Origin: Chryseobacterium cucumeris
GTDB taxonomy: Bacteria; Bacteroidota; Bacteroidia; Flavobacteriales; Weeksellaceae
NCBI RefSeq assembly: GCF_016775705.1
Contig: NZ_CP068760.1
Span: 1,364,001-1,428,000 of the forward strand
Reading direction: 5' to 3'
Length of the DNA: 64,000 nt
Under the pieces are notes generated by a model. The model did not search any database. It had not been told where the DNA came from and saw only the letters and a program-made list of their open reading frames with translations. The position numbers and the translations under genes were made by a program. Of this stretch, positions 16,887-26,157 are shown in pieces; position 1 is the first letter of the stretch, and each line of letters opens with the position of its first letter.

Positions 16887-19394
16887 TTATTTCCTAAAAT
16901 AAAGTCTTTTTATGAATTTATAAACCTCAAACCACAGTACGGAAACTGAAGCAGTGAGCAGTGCCAGTCCAAGTTCTTCTATGCTGAGAGCGGTTACGCT
17001 GAAAAACCCGGAAACAGGAGCTGCATAGAGAATAATCAGAAGGAAAATTACAACCAATACTGAAATCCCGGCAAGCAGGACGTTTCGGTTCTTAAAACAC
17101 TCCAACATGCTGTAATAGAAAGAACGGTTCACCAGACTTAGCAGTATATTGGAAAATATAAGCGTAGTGAAAACCAATGCTCTGGTTTTAGCTTCACCAT
17201 TTCCATGACTGACAGAGTACTGATACAGCCATAATATCCCTGCGGTAATGATGATCCCCTGAATAATGCTTATTGTGAGTTCTCTCCAGTTCAGAAAAGT
17301 ATCTGTCAGTGCTCTTGGAGGTCTTTTCATTGCATTTTTTTCCATTGGCTCATTTTCATAAACAATGGAACAGGTTGGCCCCATAACCAATTCCAGAAAA
17401 ATAACATGTACCGGAGTGAATATATGTGGAAATACCCAGCCCAGAAATAAAGGCAAAGAAACGGTGAGTATAATGGGAATATGAATAGAAATAATATACT
17501 GGACCGCTTTTTTTATATTGGCATAAATTCTTCTTCCAGCAGCAACACCAATTACGAGCTTATCCAGATCGTCATTGGTGATGACCAGTGCTGCGGCTGA
17601 TTTGGCAATTTCAGTCCCTTTATTTCCCATGGCCACTCCAATATGAGCTGCCTTTAAAGCTGGCCCGTCATTCACACCATCTCCCAGCATTGCTACTACG
17701 CGGCCTTGAGCTTTCAAGGCAGAGACCACTTCCAGCTTTGCTTCGGGAAACATTCTTGTAAACAAAGTAGTCTCTTCAGAAAGTTTTATAAGATCTGATT
17801 CTGAACACGCGGCTATTTCACTTCCATTAACGGGCGGAGTATTGTTTACTATTCCTGCCTGCAATGCAATGGCTTTAGTAGTATCTGCATTATCTCCTGT
17901 AATGACTTTTACCTGAATACCGGCGTCGTAAATATGTTTAAATACTTCTTTTATTCCTTTTTTAGGAGGATCATAAAATACAGTCAATCCTAAAAAGTCA
18001 AATTTAAAATCCTGCTGTTTATCAGGAAAATCATTTCCTTCAAAATGAGATCTGGCAACACCGAGAACTCTGTATCCTTGTTCTCCGAAATTCTTTATTA
18101 ACGTTCTTATTTTATTTTTTTCTTCTTCTGAAAGACTGGAAACACTTATAATGGCTTCCGGAGCTCCTTTAGCTGCTATAATTCTGTCTTTGTGCTCATT
18201 TTCAAAAAGATGGGTCATCATCGGAGGCTTGCCTTCCAGCGGGTACTCATGAAACAGCTGATAGTCTTTTCTTTGATCAGGCTTACGATTCTGTTCATAG
18301 ACCTTATGTAGTGTTATTTCCATAGGTTCAAAAGGTACAGGTTCACTACTCCACATTGCATAATCAATAAGTTCATATAGTTCTCTTGTTTCAAACTCTG
18401 TTTCTTCATAAATTCTGTCAGAACGGTAATCATAAAGATGCTTCAACTGCATGGAGTTTTCCGTAATCGTTCCTGTCTTATCAGTACAGATTACAGAAAC
18501 GCTTCCCAGCGTTTCTACAATACTGCTTCGTTTAATAATAATTCCTTCCCGCATCAGTTTCCATGCACCCAAGGCCATAAAGGTCGTAAAGGCTACAGGA
18601 ATTTCTTCAGGAAGAACAGACATTGCTAATGTAAGCCCACTCAATAAACTGGTCACAAAATCTCCTGTTTTGACAAAGCTGAAGATGCATACTGCCAGGA
18701 AGATGATGAGCCCGATAACAGCCATCCCCTTTACAAAGTTCCTGATCTGAAGCTGTAAAGGCGATATTTCTATTTTTATATTGAGTATGGACTGTCCTAT
18801 TTTTCCTACTCTTGTTTCCTTTCCAATATTTTCAACCTCAAAAACCGCAAGTCCGGAAACCGTAATTGTTCCGCTATAGACTTTATTATCTTCAGATTTG
18901 CTGTCCTTGAAAACAGAAAAGCTCTCTCCGGTAAGGGAAGATTCGTTGACAGAAAAATCGTTGCTGTAAACAATTCTTCCGTCCGCATTGATGAGGCTGC
19001 CTTCTTCGGTAATGCACAGATCTCCGACTGCTATCTCAAAAGTAGGAATATCTATAATCTTTGAATCCCTGATGACCTTACTTAAAGGTTCATTCAATTT
19101 TTCAAGTTCTTCCAGTGCCTTTTTGCTCCGGTTATCCTGGTAAAAAGAAATTGCAGTAACTCCAACAATAGCAGCAAACATAAATAAAGCCTCGCCATAA
19201 TCTCCTGTAAGCACATAAATGAAGGAAACACATATAAGAAGAATCAGCATCGGCTCTTTCAGGATATTGAGAAGAAGATCTGCCCATGATTCTTTCTTAA
19301 CTGCTTCGAGACGGTTGTATCCGTATTTTTTTCTGGAAGCGGCTACTTCAGATTCTGTAAGCCCTTTCAAATCTTCCGGTATATTGTAATTCAT
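16887..19394 (-). CDS. P-type (P2-like) cation-transporting ATPase
   Basis: The 835-residue ATPase has a cation-ATPase N-terminal domain (about 1-65), the actuator motif TGES (155-158) and the TM4 motif PEEIP (262-266). The phosphorylation site DKTGT has Asp305, and the hinge MLGDGVNDGPAL is present. C-terminal membrane helices include ELVMGPTCSIVYENEP. There is no N-terminal CxxC metal-binding domain and no CPC motif, so it belongs with Ca2+/Mg2+/monovalent-cation pumps rather than soft-metal P1B pumps. The ion cannot be named from sequence. It is the last gene of a leftward run that includes an RND metal-efflux system (75-base gap). Confidence 0.9.
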   Translation of the reverse strand: MNYNIPEDLKGLTESEVAASRKKYGYNRLEAVKKESWADLLLNILKEPMLILLICVSFIYVLTGDYGEALFMFAAIVGVTAISFYQDNRSKKALEELEKLNEPLSKVIRDSKIIDIPTFEIAVGDLCITEEGSLINADGRIVYSNDFSVNESSLTGESFSVFKDSKSEDNKVYSGTITVSGLAVFEVENIGKETRVGKIGQSILNIKIEISPLQLQIRNFVKGMAVIGLIIFLAVCIFSFVKTGDFVTSLLSGLTLAMSVLPEEIPVAFTTFMALGAWKLMREGIIIKRSSIVETLGSVSVICTDKTGTITENSMQLKHLYDYRSDRIYEETEFETRELYELIDYAMWSSEPVPFEPMEITLHKVYEQNRKPDQRKDYQLFHEYPLEGKPPMMTHLFENEHKDRIIAAKGAPEAIISVSSLSEEEKNKIRTLIKNFGEQGYRVLGVARSHFEGNDFPDKQQDFKFDFLGLTVFYDPPKKGIKEVFKHIYDAGIQVKVITGDNADTTKAIALQAGIVNNTPPVNGSEIAACSESDLIKLSEETTLFTRMFPEAKLEVVSALKAQGRVVAMLGDGVNDGPALKAAHIGVAMGNKGTEIAKSAAALVITNDDLDKLVIGVAAGRRIYANIKKAVQYIISIHIPIILTVSLPLFLGWVFPHIFTPVHVIFLELVMGPTCSIVYENEPMEKNAMKRPPRALTDTFLNWRELTISIIQGIIITAGILWLYQYSVSHGNGEAKTRALVFTTLIFSNILLSLVNRSFYYSMLECFKNRNVLLAGISVLVVIFLLIILYAAPVSGFFSVTALSIEELGLALLTASVSVLWFEVYKFIKRLYFRK

Positions 19395-19469
19395 ACGAAA
19401 TGGATATGATATTAAATTTACTGATTGTTTTTGTTATATCAGAATACTATTTCTTTTTTTAACAACCTG

Positions 19470-19934
19470 CTATTCAATCTGCTTTTTGGTTTCTTTTACC
19501 CACTGTTCTATTTCTGACTTTTGGGTATCAGACAACTTTGCATTCTGATGAAGAACGGTATAGGATGTAAGGGGCATCTCTCCCTCTCTGATGGTTTCTG
19601 CAACCTCATCAAGTTTCTTTAATTTTTTTTCTTTCGAATAGCTGTTAAATTCATCAAAATTGAAATGCCGTTTTCCTGAGTTCACATGATCTGCCAGCCA
19701 CCATTTTATAGGCTGTATGTTATTGTACCACGGATAAGCTGTAGTGTTGGAATGACAGTCATAACAGCTTGCTTTTAATAATCCCTGTATATGATCCGGA
19801 ACCTGGTAATGCTTTTCAATAGCATTTTCTGAAGGAGCTGCCGCTATATTTTTATCAGTATCAAAAAACTGAATTGTAATCAGAAACAAGACTATAAAAC
19901 CTGCTCCTGTTTTTAATAAAGATGATGTTTTCAT
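19470..19934 (-). CDS. Periplasmic haem-binding (CxxCH) domain protein
   Basis: The 154-residue protein has an N-terminal membrane anchor or signal (about 10-24), then a single CxxCH (Cys57-Cys60-His61) in the context SCYDCHSNTTAYPWY. The phrase WWLADHV follows. This matches the Haem_bd domain, a small c-type cytochrome module common in Bacteroidota. A covalent haem is expected on the periplasmic side. Its position between the RND adaptor and the P-type ATPase suggests a role in envelope redox or metal handling. That link is inference from operon context. Confidence 0.85.
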   Translation of the reverse strand: MKTSSLLKTGAGFIVLFLITIQFFDTDKNIAAAPSENAIEKHYQVPDHIQGLLKASCYDCHSNTTAYPWYNNIQPIKWWLADHVNSGKRHFNFDEFNSYSKEKKLKKLDEVAETIREGEMPLTSYTVLHQNAKLSDTQKSEIEQWVKETKKQIE

Positions 19935-19976
19935 AATTTGTATTTATTTATAAGTTCTTTTATTTTACTATAATTT

Positions 19977-21131
19977 TTATTCATCTGCAGTGTTCTTAAG
20001 TTTCATAAGAAGTGTATAAGCATTTTTGATGACTATCTTTTTATTTTTAAAATCATCTGTATTCATAATCTGTACGAATCCGTTTTCTGTTTCACCTAAC
20101 GTTACAGGAGTCAATCGGTAGGTCTGTTTCTTTTCTTCAACGAAGACAAAGTCTTTTCCTTCGAAATTGACAATACTCTCTTCAGAAACAGCATTGGAAA
20201 AAGAAGTACTGGTTTCGATCTCTGCATTCATATACATTCCCGGTACAAGGCTCTGGTCATATTTTTCAAAATGACAGTGTACTTCAGCCCATCCGCCCGG
20301 GCTCACATCTTTGCTGATCAGCAGAATTTCACCGTAGTATTTTTTATCGGGTTCAGTATTGGTATACGCAGCAAATCTTTGCCCCTTCTTCAGATTAGCC
20401 AGATCTTTTTCATATACTTTAAGATTAAGATGAATATCTTCCGGATTAATGAGTTCAAAAAGAACATCGGAAGGATTGACATATTTACCGATGTTCACGT
20501 TGACTTTGCTTACAAAGCCATTGATACTGCTGTAAACCGGTACGCTTTTCTGAATATTTCCCGAATTGAGAGATTCAGGATTGATATTGATAAGGCGGAG
20601 CTGCTGAGCCAGGGAGTTCATCAGAATTTTCTGACTGTTCATTTCAGACTGAGCCTGCTGCATTACCTTATCGCTGGTGGCCTGGCTTTGGTTAAGGGTT
20701 TTCTGGCGGTTATAATCCAATTGGGCAAAATGATTTTTAGATTTTGCCATTAAATAATCCTGCTGAAGCTGAATAAACTGTGGATTTTCTATCACTGCAA
20801 TCACCTGCCCTTTTGATACCGGCTTTCCCGGAAGCAGGCTGCTCGATTTCAGGTATCCGCCTAAAGGAATACTGACAGAAACCAGATTTTGCGGTGGTAC
20901 ATCTATCATTCCGTTAAGTTTTAAAACAGAGGAAATCTTCTGTAAAGAAAGTACCGTTGTTACGACAGGTGCATTTTTCAGTTGAGCATCCGTAAGCGTT
21001 ACAACATTTTCATCTTTAGAAGATACTGCGGCTGGTGCCGGCTTGGCTTTTCCATGGTCTTGACACTCATAAAACATGAGCAATCCTATTATTGACAGGG
21101 AATATGATATAATTTTAAATGTACGTTTCAT
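19977..21131 (-). CDS. RND efflux periplasmic adaptor subunit (CusB/CzcB-like)
   Basis: The 384-residue membrane-fusion protein has a hydrophobic N-terminus with Cys23 (FYEC), which may be lipidated although the lipobox is not canonical. A barrel-sandwich half-motif (PLGGYLKSSSLLPGKPVSKGQVIAVIENP, split by an alpha-helical hairpin at about 120-190) follows, then the second half-motif (VYSSINGFVSKVNVNIGKYV) and a beta-barrel domain. It bridges the RND pump to the outer-membrane channel. It lies 2 bases downstream of the TolC-like gene and is clearly cotranscribed with it. Confidence 0.9.
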   Translation of the reverse strand: MKRTFKIISYSLSIIGLLMFYECQDHGKAKPAPAAVSSKDENVVTLTDAQLKNAPVVTTVLSLQKISSVLKLNGMIDVPPQNLVSVSIPLGGYLKSSSLLPGKPVSKGQVIAVIENPQFIQLQQDYLMAKSKNHFAQLDYNRQKTLNQSQATSDKVMQQAQSEMNSQKILMNSLAQQLRLININPESLNSGNIQKSVPVYSSINGFVSKVNVNIGKYVNPSDVLFELINPEDIHLNLKVYEKDLANLKKGQRFAAYTNTEPDKKYYGEILLISKDVSPGGWAEVHCHFEKYDQSLVPGMYMNAEIETSTSFSNAVSEESIVNFEGKDFVFVEEKKQTYRLTPVTLGETENGFVQIMNTDDFKNKKIVIKNAYTLLMKLKNTADE

Positions 21132-21133
21132 TG

Positions 21134-22366
21134 TTATGGATTTAAAGTGAGATATTCCAGCTCTATAGCACTCTGATTTAGTTTCCAGACTGCATCGGTA
21201 TAGCTGTTTTTTAAAGTAACCGCCTGATTGATCAGGATGACAAATTCCAGATAATTGATTTCGCCGGCAAGAAACTGTTTTTTAGCTGTTTCAGTGATGA
21301 TATCGGCATTTTTCAGTTCCGAGTTTTCATATTGCGAAACAATATCAAGGTTAGCCTGATAAATTCCGGATGCCTTTCTGTATTGATTCTGCAGGTTGAA
21401 TTCCATATTGGCAATATCACTGTCCACAACAGATTCAGCAATTTTTGCGGCCTGAATTCTGGCTTTCTGTCCGCCTGAAAAAACAGGAACCGAAACCCCA
21501 AGCTGTACAGAATGAAACTGTGGTGCACCGTTGTAGACTTTTTCATCAGCACCCGTCCCTCTAAAGCTGTTGAGGTTGTAGGCCAGCTGAAGTCCGGGAA
21601 GCATTTTTGCTTTTTCAAGGGCAATCTGCTGTTCAGAAATATTTTTCTGTTGCTGTAATACTTTAATAGCCGGATGCAAGCTAAGCTCCTCTTTAAAACC
21701 TCCATGGTAAATTTTCTGATCTTCAGGAAGAAAATCTGTTTCTGTATTTAAAAGCCACTGAAGCTGATATCCCAGCACAGTAAGCTCCTGGCGCAATTGC
21801 TTCAGCTGAATTTCAATAGAAGATTTCTGATTGGAAGCCGTAGTTTTTTCCAGAATATTGCTTTCTCCTGCTTTCAGACGGATATTTGCCTTATTGAGAA
21901 AATCAGTGTACAGCTTTAATGTTTCCTGAAGCAGCTTTTCTTTTTGTTTCGCATACAGGATATTATAAAAAGTAAGACTCACCGCTTTCTTCAGTTCATA
22001 TTCCTTAAGAGAAACGTTCAGCAGAGACTTTTTCCATTCTTCCGTGTATACATTCTTCTGCTTTTTATACACAGTCGGAAATGCTATATTCTGTGAAATT
22101 CCGAATTTCATATCCGTCAGTGCACTGTTGATCTGACCATAATCTACTGTTACTCCCGTTTGAGGAATATCAGATGATGACCTGATAAGGGCTTTTGTAT
22201 ATTCTGATTTTAATTTTTCATTTTTAAGATTTCTGTTATTTTTCAAAGCAATATCAACAGCATCCTGCAATGTAACGGAAGTCTGGGAGTTTACCTGCCC
22301 CGCAAAACCGAAACATATAATAAAGACCAGAACGGAAATCTGTTTTTTATTTTTTATTTTTTTCAT
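21134..22366 (-). CDS. TolC-family outer-membrane efflux channel (CusC/CzcC-like)
   Basis: The 410-residue protein begins at ATG 22366 (MKKIKNKKQ), giving a signal peptide ending VNSQ. A TTG start at 22384 would add six residues and is less likely. Two internally similar halves contain long amphipathic helices and the TolC-type phrases LQDAVDIALKNNRNLK and SGGQKARIQAAK. The protein forms a trimeric channel through the outer membrane for the adjacent RND pump. The gene overlaps the end of the pump gene by 20 bases, indicating translational coupling. Confidence 0.88.
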   Translation of the reverse strand: MKKIKNKKQISVLVFIICFGFAGQVNSQTSVTLQDAVDIALKNNRNLKNEKLKSEYTKALIRSSSDIPQTGVTVDYGQINSALTDMKFGISQNIAFPTVYKKQKNVYTEEWKKSLLNVSLKEYELKKAVSLTFYNILYAKQKEKLLQETLKLYTDFLNKANIRLKAGESNILEKTTASNQKSSIEIQLKQLRQELTVLGYQLQWLLNTETDFLPEDQKIYHGGFKEELSLHPAIKVLQQQKNISEQQIALEKAKMLPGLQLAYNLNSFRGTGADEKVYNGAPQFHSVQLGVSVPVFSGGQKARIQAAKIAESVVDSDIANMEFNLQNQYRKASGIYQANLDIVSQYENSELKNADIITETAKKQFLAGEINYLEFVILINQAVTLKNSYTDAVWKLNQSAIELEYLTLNP

Positions 22367-25300
22367 TTTTAAATCCTTTTTCAATAGTTACATACAATAA
22401 TGGTAAGACGAACAGAGTAAGAAAAGTTGCGACCATCAGACCCCCAATAACCACTGTGGCCAAAGGTCTTTGTACTTCTGCTCCAGCTCCGTTGCTGACC
22501 GCCATCGGAATAAATCCTAATGAAGCAACAAAAGCCGTCATCAAAACCGGACGAAGCCTCGATTCTCCACCATCTATAATGATTCTTACAATATTTTTAA
22601 TTCCTCTCTTTTGAAGACGGTTGAACTCTGAGATCAGCACAATTCCATTGAGCACTGCCACTCCGAAGAGCGCAATAAATCCCACACCCGCACTGATGCT
22701 GAAAGGCATTCCTCTAAGTGCCATCAGAAATACACCACCAATAATAGAAAGTGGAATCGCGGTGTAAATTAACAAGCTTTCTTTAACGGAATTAAAGGCA
22801 AGGAAAAGCATTACGAAAATAAGAGCCAGAGCAATGGGAACTGCTATCATGAGACGCTGTTTGGCATTATTGAGGTTTTCAAACGAACCTCCATACGTCA
22901 TATAATATCCTGTAGGAAGTTTCATCTTCTGATCTACCTTCTGCTGAAGTTCTTCTACAATACTCTGAACATCCCTGCCTTTGATATTAAAACCTACTAC
23001 AATTCTTCGTTGGGCATTTTCCCTCTGAATCTGATTGGGACCATTCTTCACTTCTACTTTAGCAAGCTGAGACAGCGGAATCTGATTTCCAAACGGTGTA
23101 GGAACCAAAAGATTTTTAATATCGGTCACATTTTTCCTGTCTTTGTTATCCAGGCGTACGACCATATCAAAGCGTTTTTCACCTTCAAAAACCAATCCGG
23201 TACTTTGCCCCGCAAATGCGGTATTAACCACCCGGTTGATATCTGAAACAGATAAATGGTACTGAGCGATCAGAGGGCGGTTATATTCAATGATTACCTG
23301 CGGCATTCCCGAAACAGGCTCTATATAGAGATTCTGGGTTCCTTCCACTGTTTCTATAATCTTCCCGAGCTTCTGTGCATTTTGGGAAAGTATATCAAGG
23401 TCTTCCCCAAAAATTTTGATCACGACGTCCTGTCTTGCCCCGGTCATCAGTTCATTAAAACGCATCTGAACAGGATATTGGAAGCTGGCAGTAATTCCTG
23501 GTACATCCTGCAGTTGTTTCCCCATTTTATCAGCCAGCTCCGGAAAAGTGGACGCTGAAGTCCATTCTTTTTTATCTTTTAGAATAACCATCATATCAGA
23601 AGCATCCATCGGCATCGGGTCTGTAGGAACTTCCCCGCTTCCAATTTTTGTGACCACTTTTTCCACTTCAGGAAATCTGGATTTGAGAATGTGTGCTGCT
23701 TTCTGGGTACTTTCGATAGTTGTCGTCAGATTACTTCCAGGTAAAACCCTGGTATCTACTGCAAAATCACCTTCTTCAAGGGAAGGAATAAATTCACCAC
23801 CCATTTTGGACAAAATGAAAACAGCAGTTATAAATAAGACTGCCACTATCCCAAAAACTATTTTGGGCACTCTGAGAAGTTTGAGCAAAACTGCCAGGTA
23901 TACCTTCTCTACCTTTTTCATCATTCTGTCTGATAATGTAGGCTTACCGCTTCTTTTTCTAAGCAATAACGCGCTCATCATTGGAATATAGGTCAGTGAG
24001 AGCAAAAATGCTCCCAGCAGTGCAAAAGCTACGGTCTGGGCCATAGGCTTAAACATTTTGCCTTCAATTCCCTGCAGGGTAAGGATCGGGAGATAGACAA
24101 TCAAAATGATAATCTGTCCGAAAACAGCGCTGTTCATCATTTTTCCTGCAGATTCTATAACGACGGTATCCATTTCTGATTTTCCGACAGAGAAAATCTT
24201 TTTAAACTTTGAATTATGACTAAACTGATGTAAAACAGATTCCACAATAATCACTGCTCCATCAATAATCAGCCCGAAATCCAAAGCCCCAAGACTCATC
24301 AGATTCCCGCTGACTCCAAAGAGGTTCATCATACATATTGCAAAAAGCATCGCCAAAGGAATAACAGAGGCAACCAGCAACCCTGCTCTTATATTCCCAA
24401 GAAATAAAACCAGTACGAAGACTACAATCAATGCCCCTTCTGTAAGGTTTTTTTCTACTGTTCCTATGGCATTGTTCACCATTTTGGTTCTGTCCAGAAA
24501 TGGCTCTATCACCACTCCCTTCGGAAGCGATTTCTGAACCTGGGCAATTTTTTCCTTTACATTTTTTATGACTTGATTACTGTTCTCACCTTTGAGCATC
24601 ATTACTACAGCACCTGACACTTCTCCCTCATCATTAAAAGTCATCGCTCCATAACGCGTAGCAAACCCCGGCTTTACCTCAGCAATATCCCGTATAAACA
24701 GCGGAACATCATTTGTTTTTGTCGCAATAGAAATATTGTTGATTTCTTCAATACTTCCTACTAACCCTTCACTCCTGATGTACAGAACAGTAGGCCCTTT
24801 CTCAATATAGGCACCTCCTGTATTCTGATTGTTGGCCTGCAATGCATCAAATACGTCATTGATTGTTATTCCATAGGCATTAAGCCTGTCTGGATTTACA
24901 GCAATTTCATATTGTTTCAGCTTGCCTCCGAAGCTGCTCACCTCTGCCACTCCTTTTACTCCCAAAAGCTGTCTTCTTACAATCCAGTCCTGAATGGTGC
25001 GGAGTTCTGTGATATTGTATTTTTTTTCGTATCCCTTTTCAGGTCTTACTACATACTGGAAAATTTCACCAAGCCCTGTAGAAATAGGCCCAAGCTGTGG
25101 ATTTCCTATTCCCTGCGGAATAACAGCCTGTATCTGCTGAAGTCTTTCGGCAACCTGCTGCCTCGCCCAGTAAATGTCAACATCATCTTCAAAGACAATA
25201 GTCACCAGGGAAAGTCCAAACCTGGAGAAACTTCTGATTTCCTTTAATCCTGAAATATTATTGTTGGCCTGCTCTATAGGAAAAGTAACAAGCCGTTCTA

Positions 25301-25481
25301 TATCTGTTGCACCAAATGATGGCGCAGTGGTAATAACCTGTACCTGATTGTTGGTAATATCCGGTACCGCATCTATCGGCAGTCTGGTAACCTGATAGGC
25401 GCCTACACCAATAAGTCCCAATACCAACAATGCAATAATGAGTTTATTCTTTACAGAAAACTCAATGATTTTTGTAAGCAT
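22347..25481 (-). CDS. Heavy-metal RND efflux pump (CzcA type)
   Basis: The 1044-residue inner-membrane proton/metal antiporter has twelve predicted TM helices and two large periplasmic loops. The TM4 motif DFGLIIDGAVIIVES carries Asp401, Asp407 and Glu414. These match the three acidic residues of CzcA-type (Co/Zn/Cd/Ni) pumps, whereas the Cu/Ag pump CusA has a different TM4. I therefore infer divalent-cation export; the exact metal is open. The gene follows a His/Asp-rich small protein and precedes the channel and adaptor genes in one leftward operon. Confidence 0.95.
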   Translation of the reverse strand: MLTKIIEFSVKNKLIIALLVLGLIGVGAYQVTRLPIDAVPDITNNQVQVITTAPSFGATDIERLVTFPIEQANNNISGLKEIRSFSRFGLSLVTIVFEDDVDIYWARQQVAERLQQIQAVIPQGIGNPQLGPISTGLGEIFQYVVRPEKGYEKKYNITELRTIQDWIVRRQLLGVKGVAEVSSFGGKLKQYEIAVNPDRLNAYGITINDVFDALQANNQNTGGAYIEKGPTVLYIRSEGLVGSIEEINNISIATKTNDVPLFIRDIAEVKPGFATRYGAMTFNDEGEVSGAVVMMLKGENSNQVIKNVKEKIAQVQKSLPKGVVIEPFLDRTKMVNNAIGTVEKNLTEGALIVVFVLVLFLGNIRAGLLVASVIPLAMLFAICMMNLFGVSGNLMSLGALDFGLIIDGAVIIVESVLHQFSHNSKFKKIFSVGKSEMDTVVIESAGKMMNSAVFGQIIILIVYLPILTLQGIEGKMFKPMAQTVAFALLGAFLLSLTYIPMMSALLLRKRSGKPTLSDRMMKKVEKVYLAVLLKLLRVPKIVFGIVAVLFITAVFILSKMGGEFIPSLEEGDFAVDTRVLPGSNLTTTIESTQKAAHILKSRFPEVEKVVTKIGSGEVPTDPMPMDASDMMVILKDKKEWTSASTFPELADKMGKQLQDVPGITASFQYPVQMRFNELMTGARQDVVIKIFGEDLDILSQNAQKLGKIIETVEGTQNLYIEPVSGMPQVIIEYNRPLIAQYHLSVSDINRVVNTAFAGQSTGLVFEGEKRFDMVVRLDNKDRKNVTDIKNLLVPTPFGNQIPLSQLAKVEVKNGPNQIQRENAQRRIVVGFNIKGRDVQSIVEELQQKVDQKMKLPTGYYMTYGGSFENLNNAKQRLMIAVPIALALIFVMLFLAFNSVKESLLIYTAIPLSIIGGVFLMALRGMPFSISAGVGFIALFGVAVLNGIVLISEFNRLQKRGIKNIVRIIIDGGESRLRPVLMTAFVASLGFIPMAVSNGAGAEVQRPLATVVIGGLMVATFLTLFVLPLLYVTIEKGFKNEKNKK

Positions 25482-25606
25482 ATAATGATTAATTAATCTT
25501 AATTATCGTAATAAAATTCTGGTATTCTGACGCATAGACTCAATGCATCCGCATGACATACAGATACAGAATACCTTTCCGGTCAAAAAATGACTGGGAA
25601 AACAGA

Positions 25607-25993
25607 TTAAGATTGACAAAATCTTGGCGGCTGCCAGATAGAATTAAGAATTTCCTTGTTATAAAGTGCGTTTTTGTAAAAGGTCTTTTTTATTTCAATA
25701 GGATTACAAACCTTTTCTATACAATGAAAATCTAAGGAAGAATTAATAGTGAAAACCACAGCTAGCAGGTTTGCATGTGAAACAAAAGGTAATCTCTGGT
25801 CCTGATCGTGGTCACTGTCTTTTACAGGATGATCGTAATGGGTTTTCAGAAATGCAGTAAATGACATTTCAGGATTCAGGTCTTTATGCTGAATGTAATG
25901 CTCAATGAGCAACGGCATTTTCAAAAGCTGATAAAGTTCGGTTGTAGAAACCAAATACAATGTTAACAACAGTATGGAAATCAGCTTTTTCAC
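25607..25993 (-). CDS. Small secreted His/Asp-rich protein of the RND operon
   Basis: This 128-residue protein begins with GTG and has a signal peptide (MKKLISILLLTLYLVSTTEL). A DSDHDQDQRLPFVSHANLL stretch follows, rich in possible metal ligands. Proteins with this layout (LLKMPLLIEHY, then PFxSH) commonly stand in front of czcA-type genes in flavobacteria and have no assigned function. Context suggests a periplasmic metal-binding or pump-accessory role. The gap to the pump gene is 125 bases. A TAATTTTG promoter element ends 5 bases before the GTG. Confidence 0.7.
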   Translation of the reverse strand: MKKLISILLLTLYLVSTTELYQLLKMPLLIEHYIQHKDLNPEMSFTAFLKTHYDHPVKDSDHDQDQRLPFVSHANLLAVVFTINSSLDFHCIEKVCNPIEIKKTFYKNALYNKEILNSIWQPPRFCQS

Positions 25994-25998
25994 TCTAT

Positions 25999-26006
25999 CA
26001 AAATTA
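25999..26006 (-). promoter_or_regulatory. -7 element in front of the metal-efflux operon
   Basis: Leftward TAATTTTG matches TAnnTTTG exactly but ends only 5 bases before the chosen GTG start. Either the mRNA is nearly leaderless, or the element or the start is misassigned. No TTTG is seen at -33. Confidence 0.35.
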
Positions 26007-26157
26007 CAACTTTTTTCATTAAGAATGATTTTAAATAACAGGTTCTATAGCTCATAATAAAGATTTCTGAAGCAAAGCAGTCAGTTCATCCTTTAATTTT
26101 CCAGTTTCAGCATTTTATTTCATCATATTAAACTTAATATTTATTTTCTTTGTATAA

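Noticed and set aside
18451..18750. Rightward ORF opposite the P-type ATPase gene
   Set aside because: It is antisense to a well-supported gene, has no family features, and follows from codon bias of the true frame. The same holds for other long antisense ORFs, such as those opposite uvrA, the pump gene and the kinases.
22367..22384. TTG start for the TolC-like protein
   Set aside because: The ATG at 22366 gives a normal signal peptide, and the added residues only increase overlap with the pump gene.
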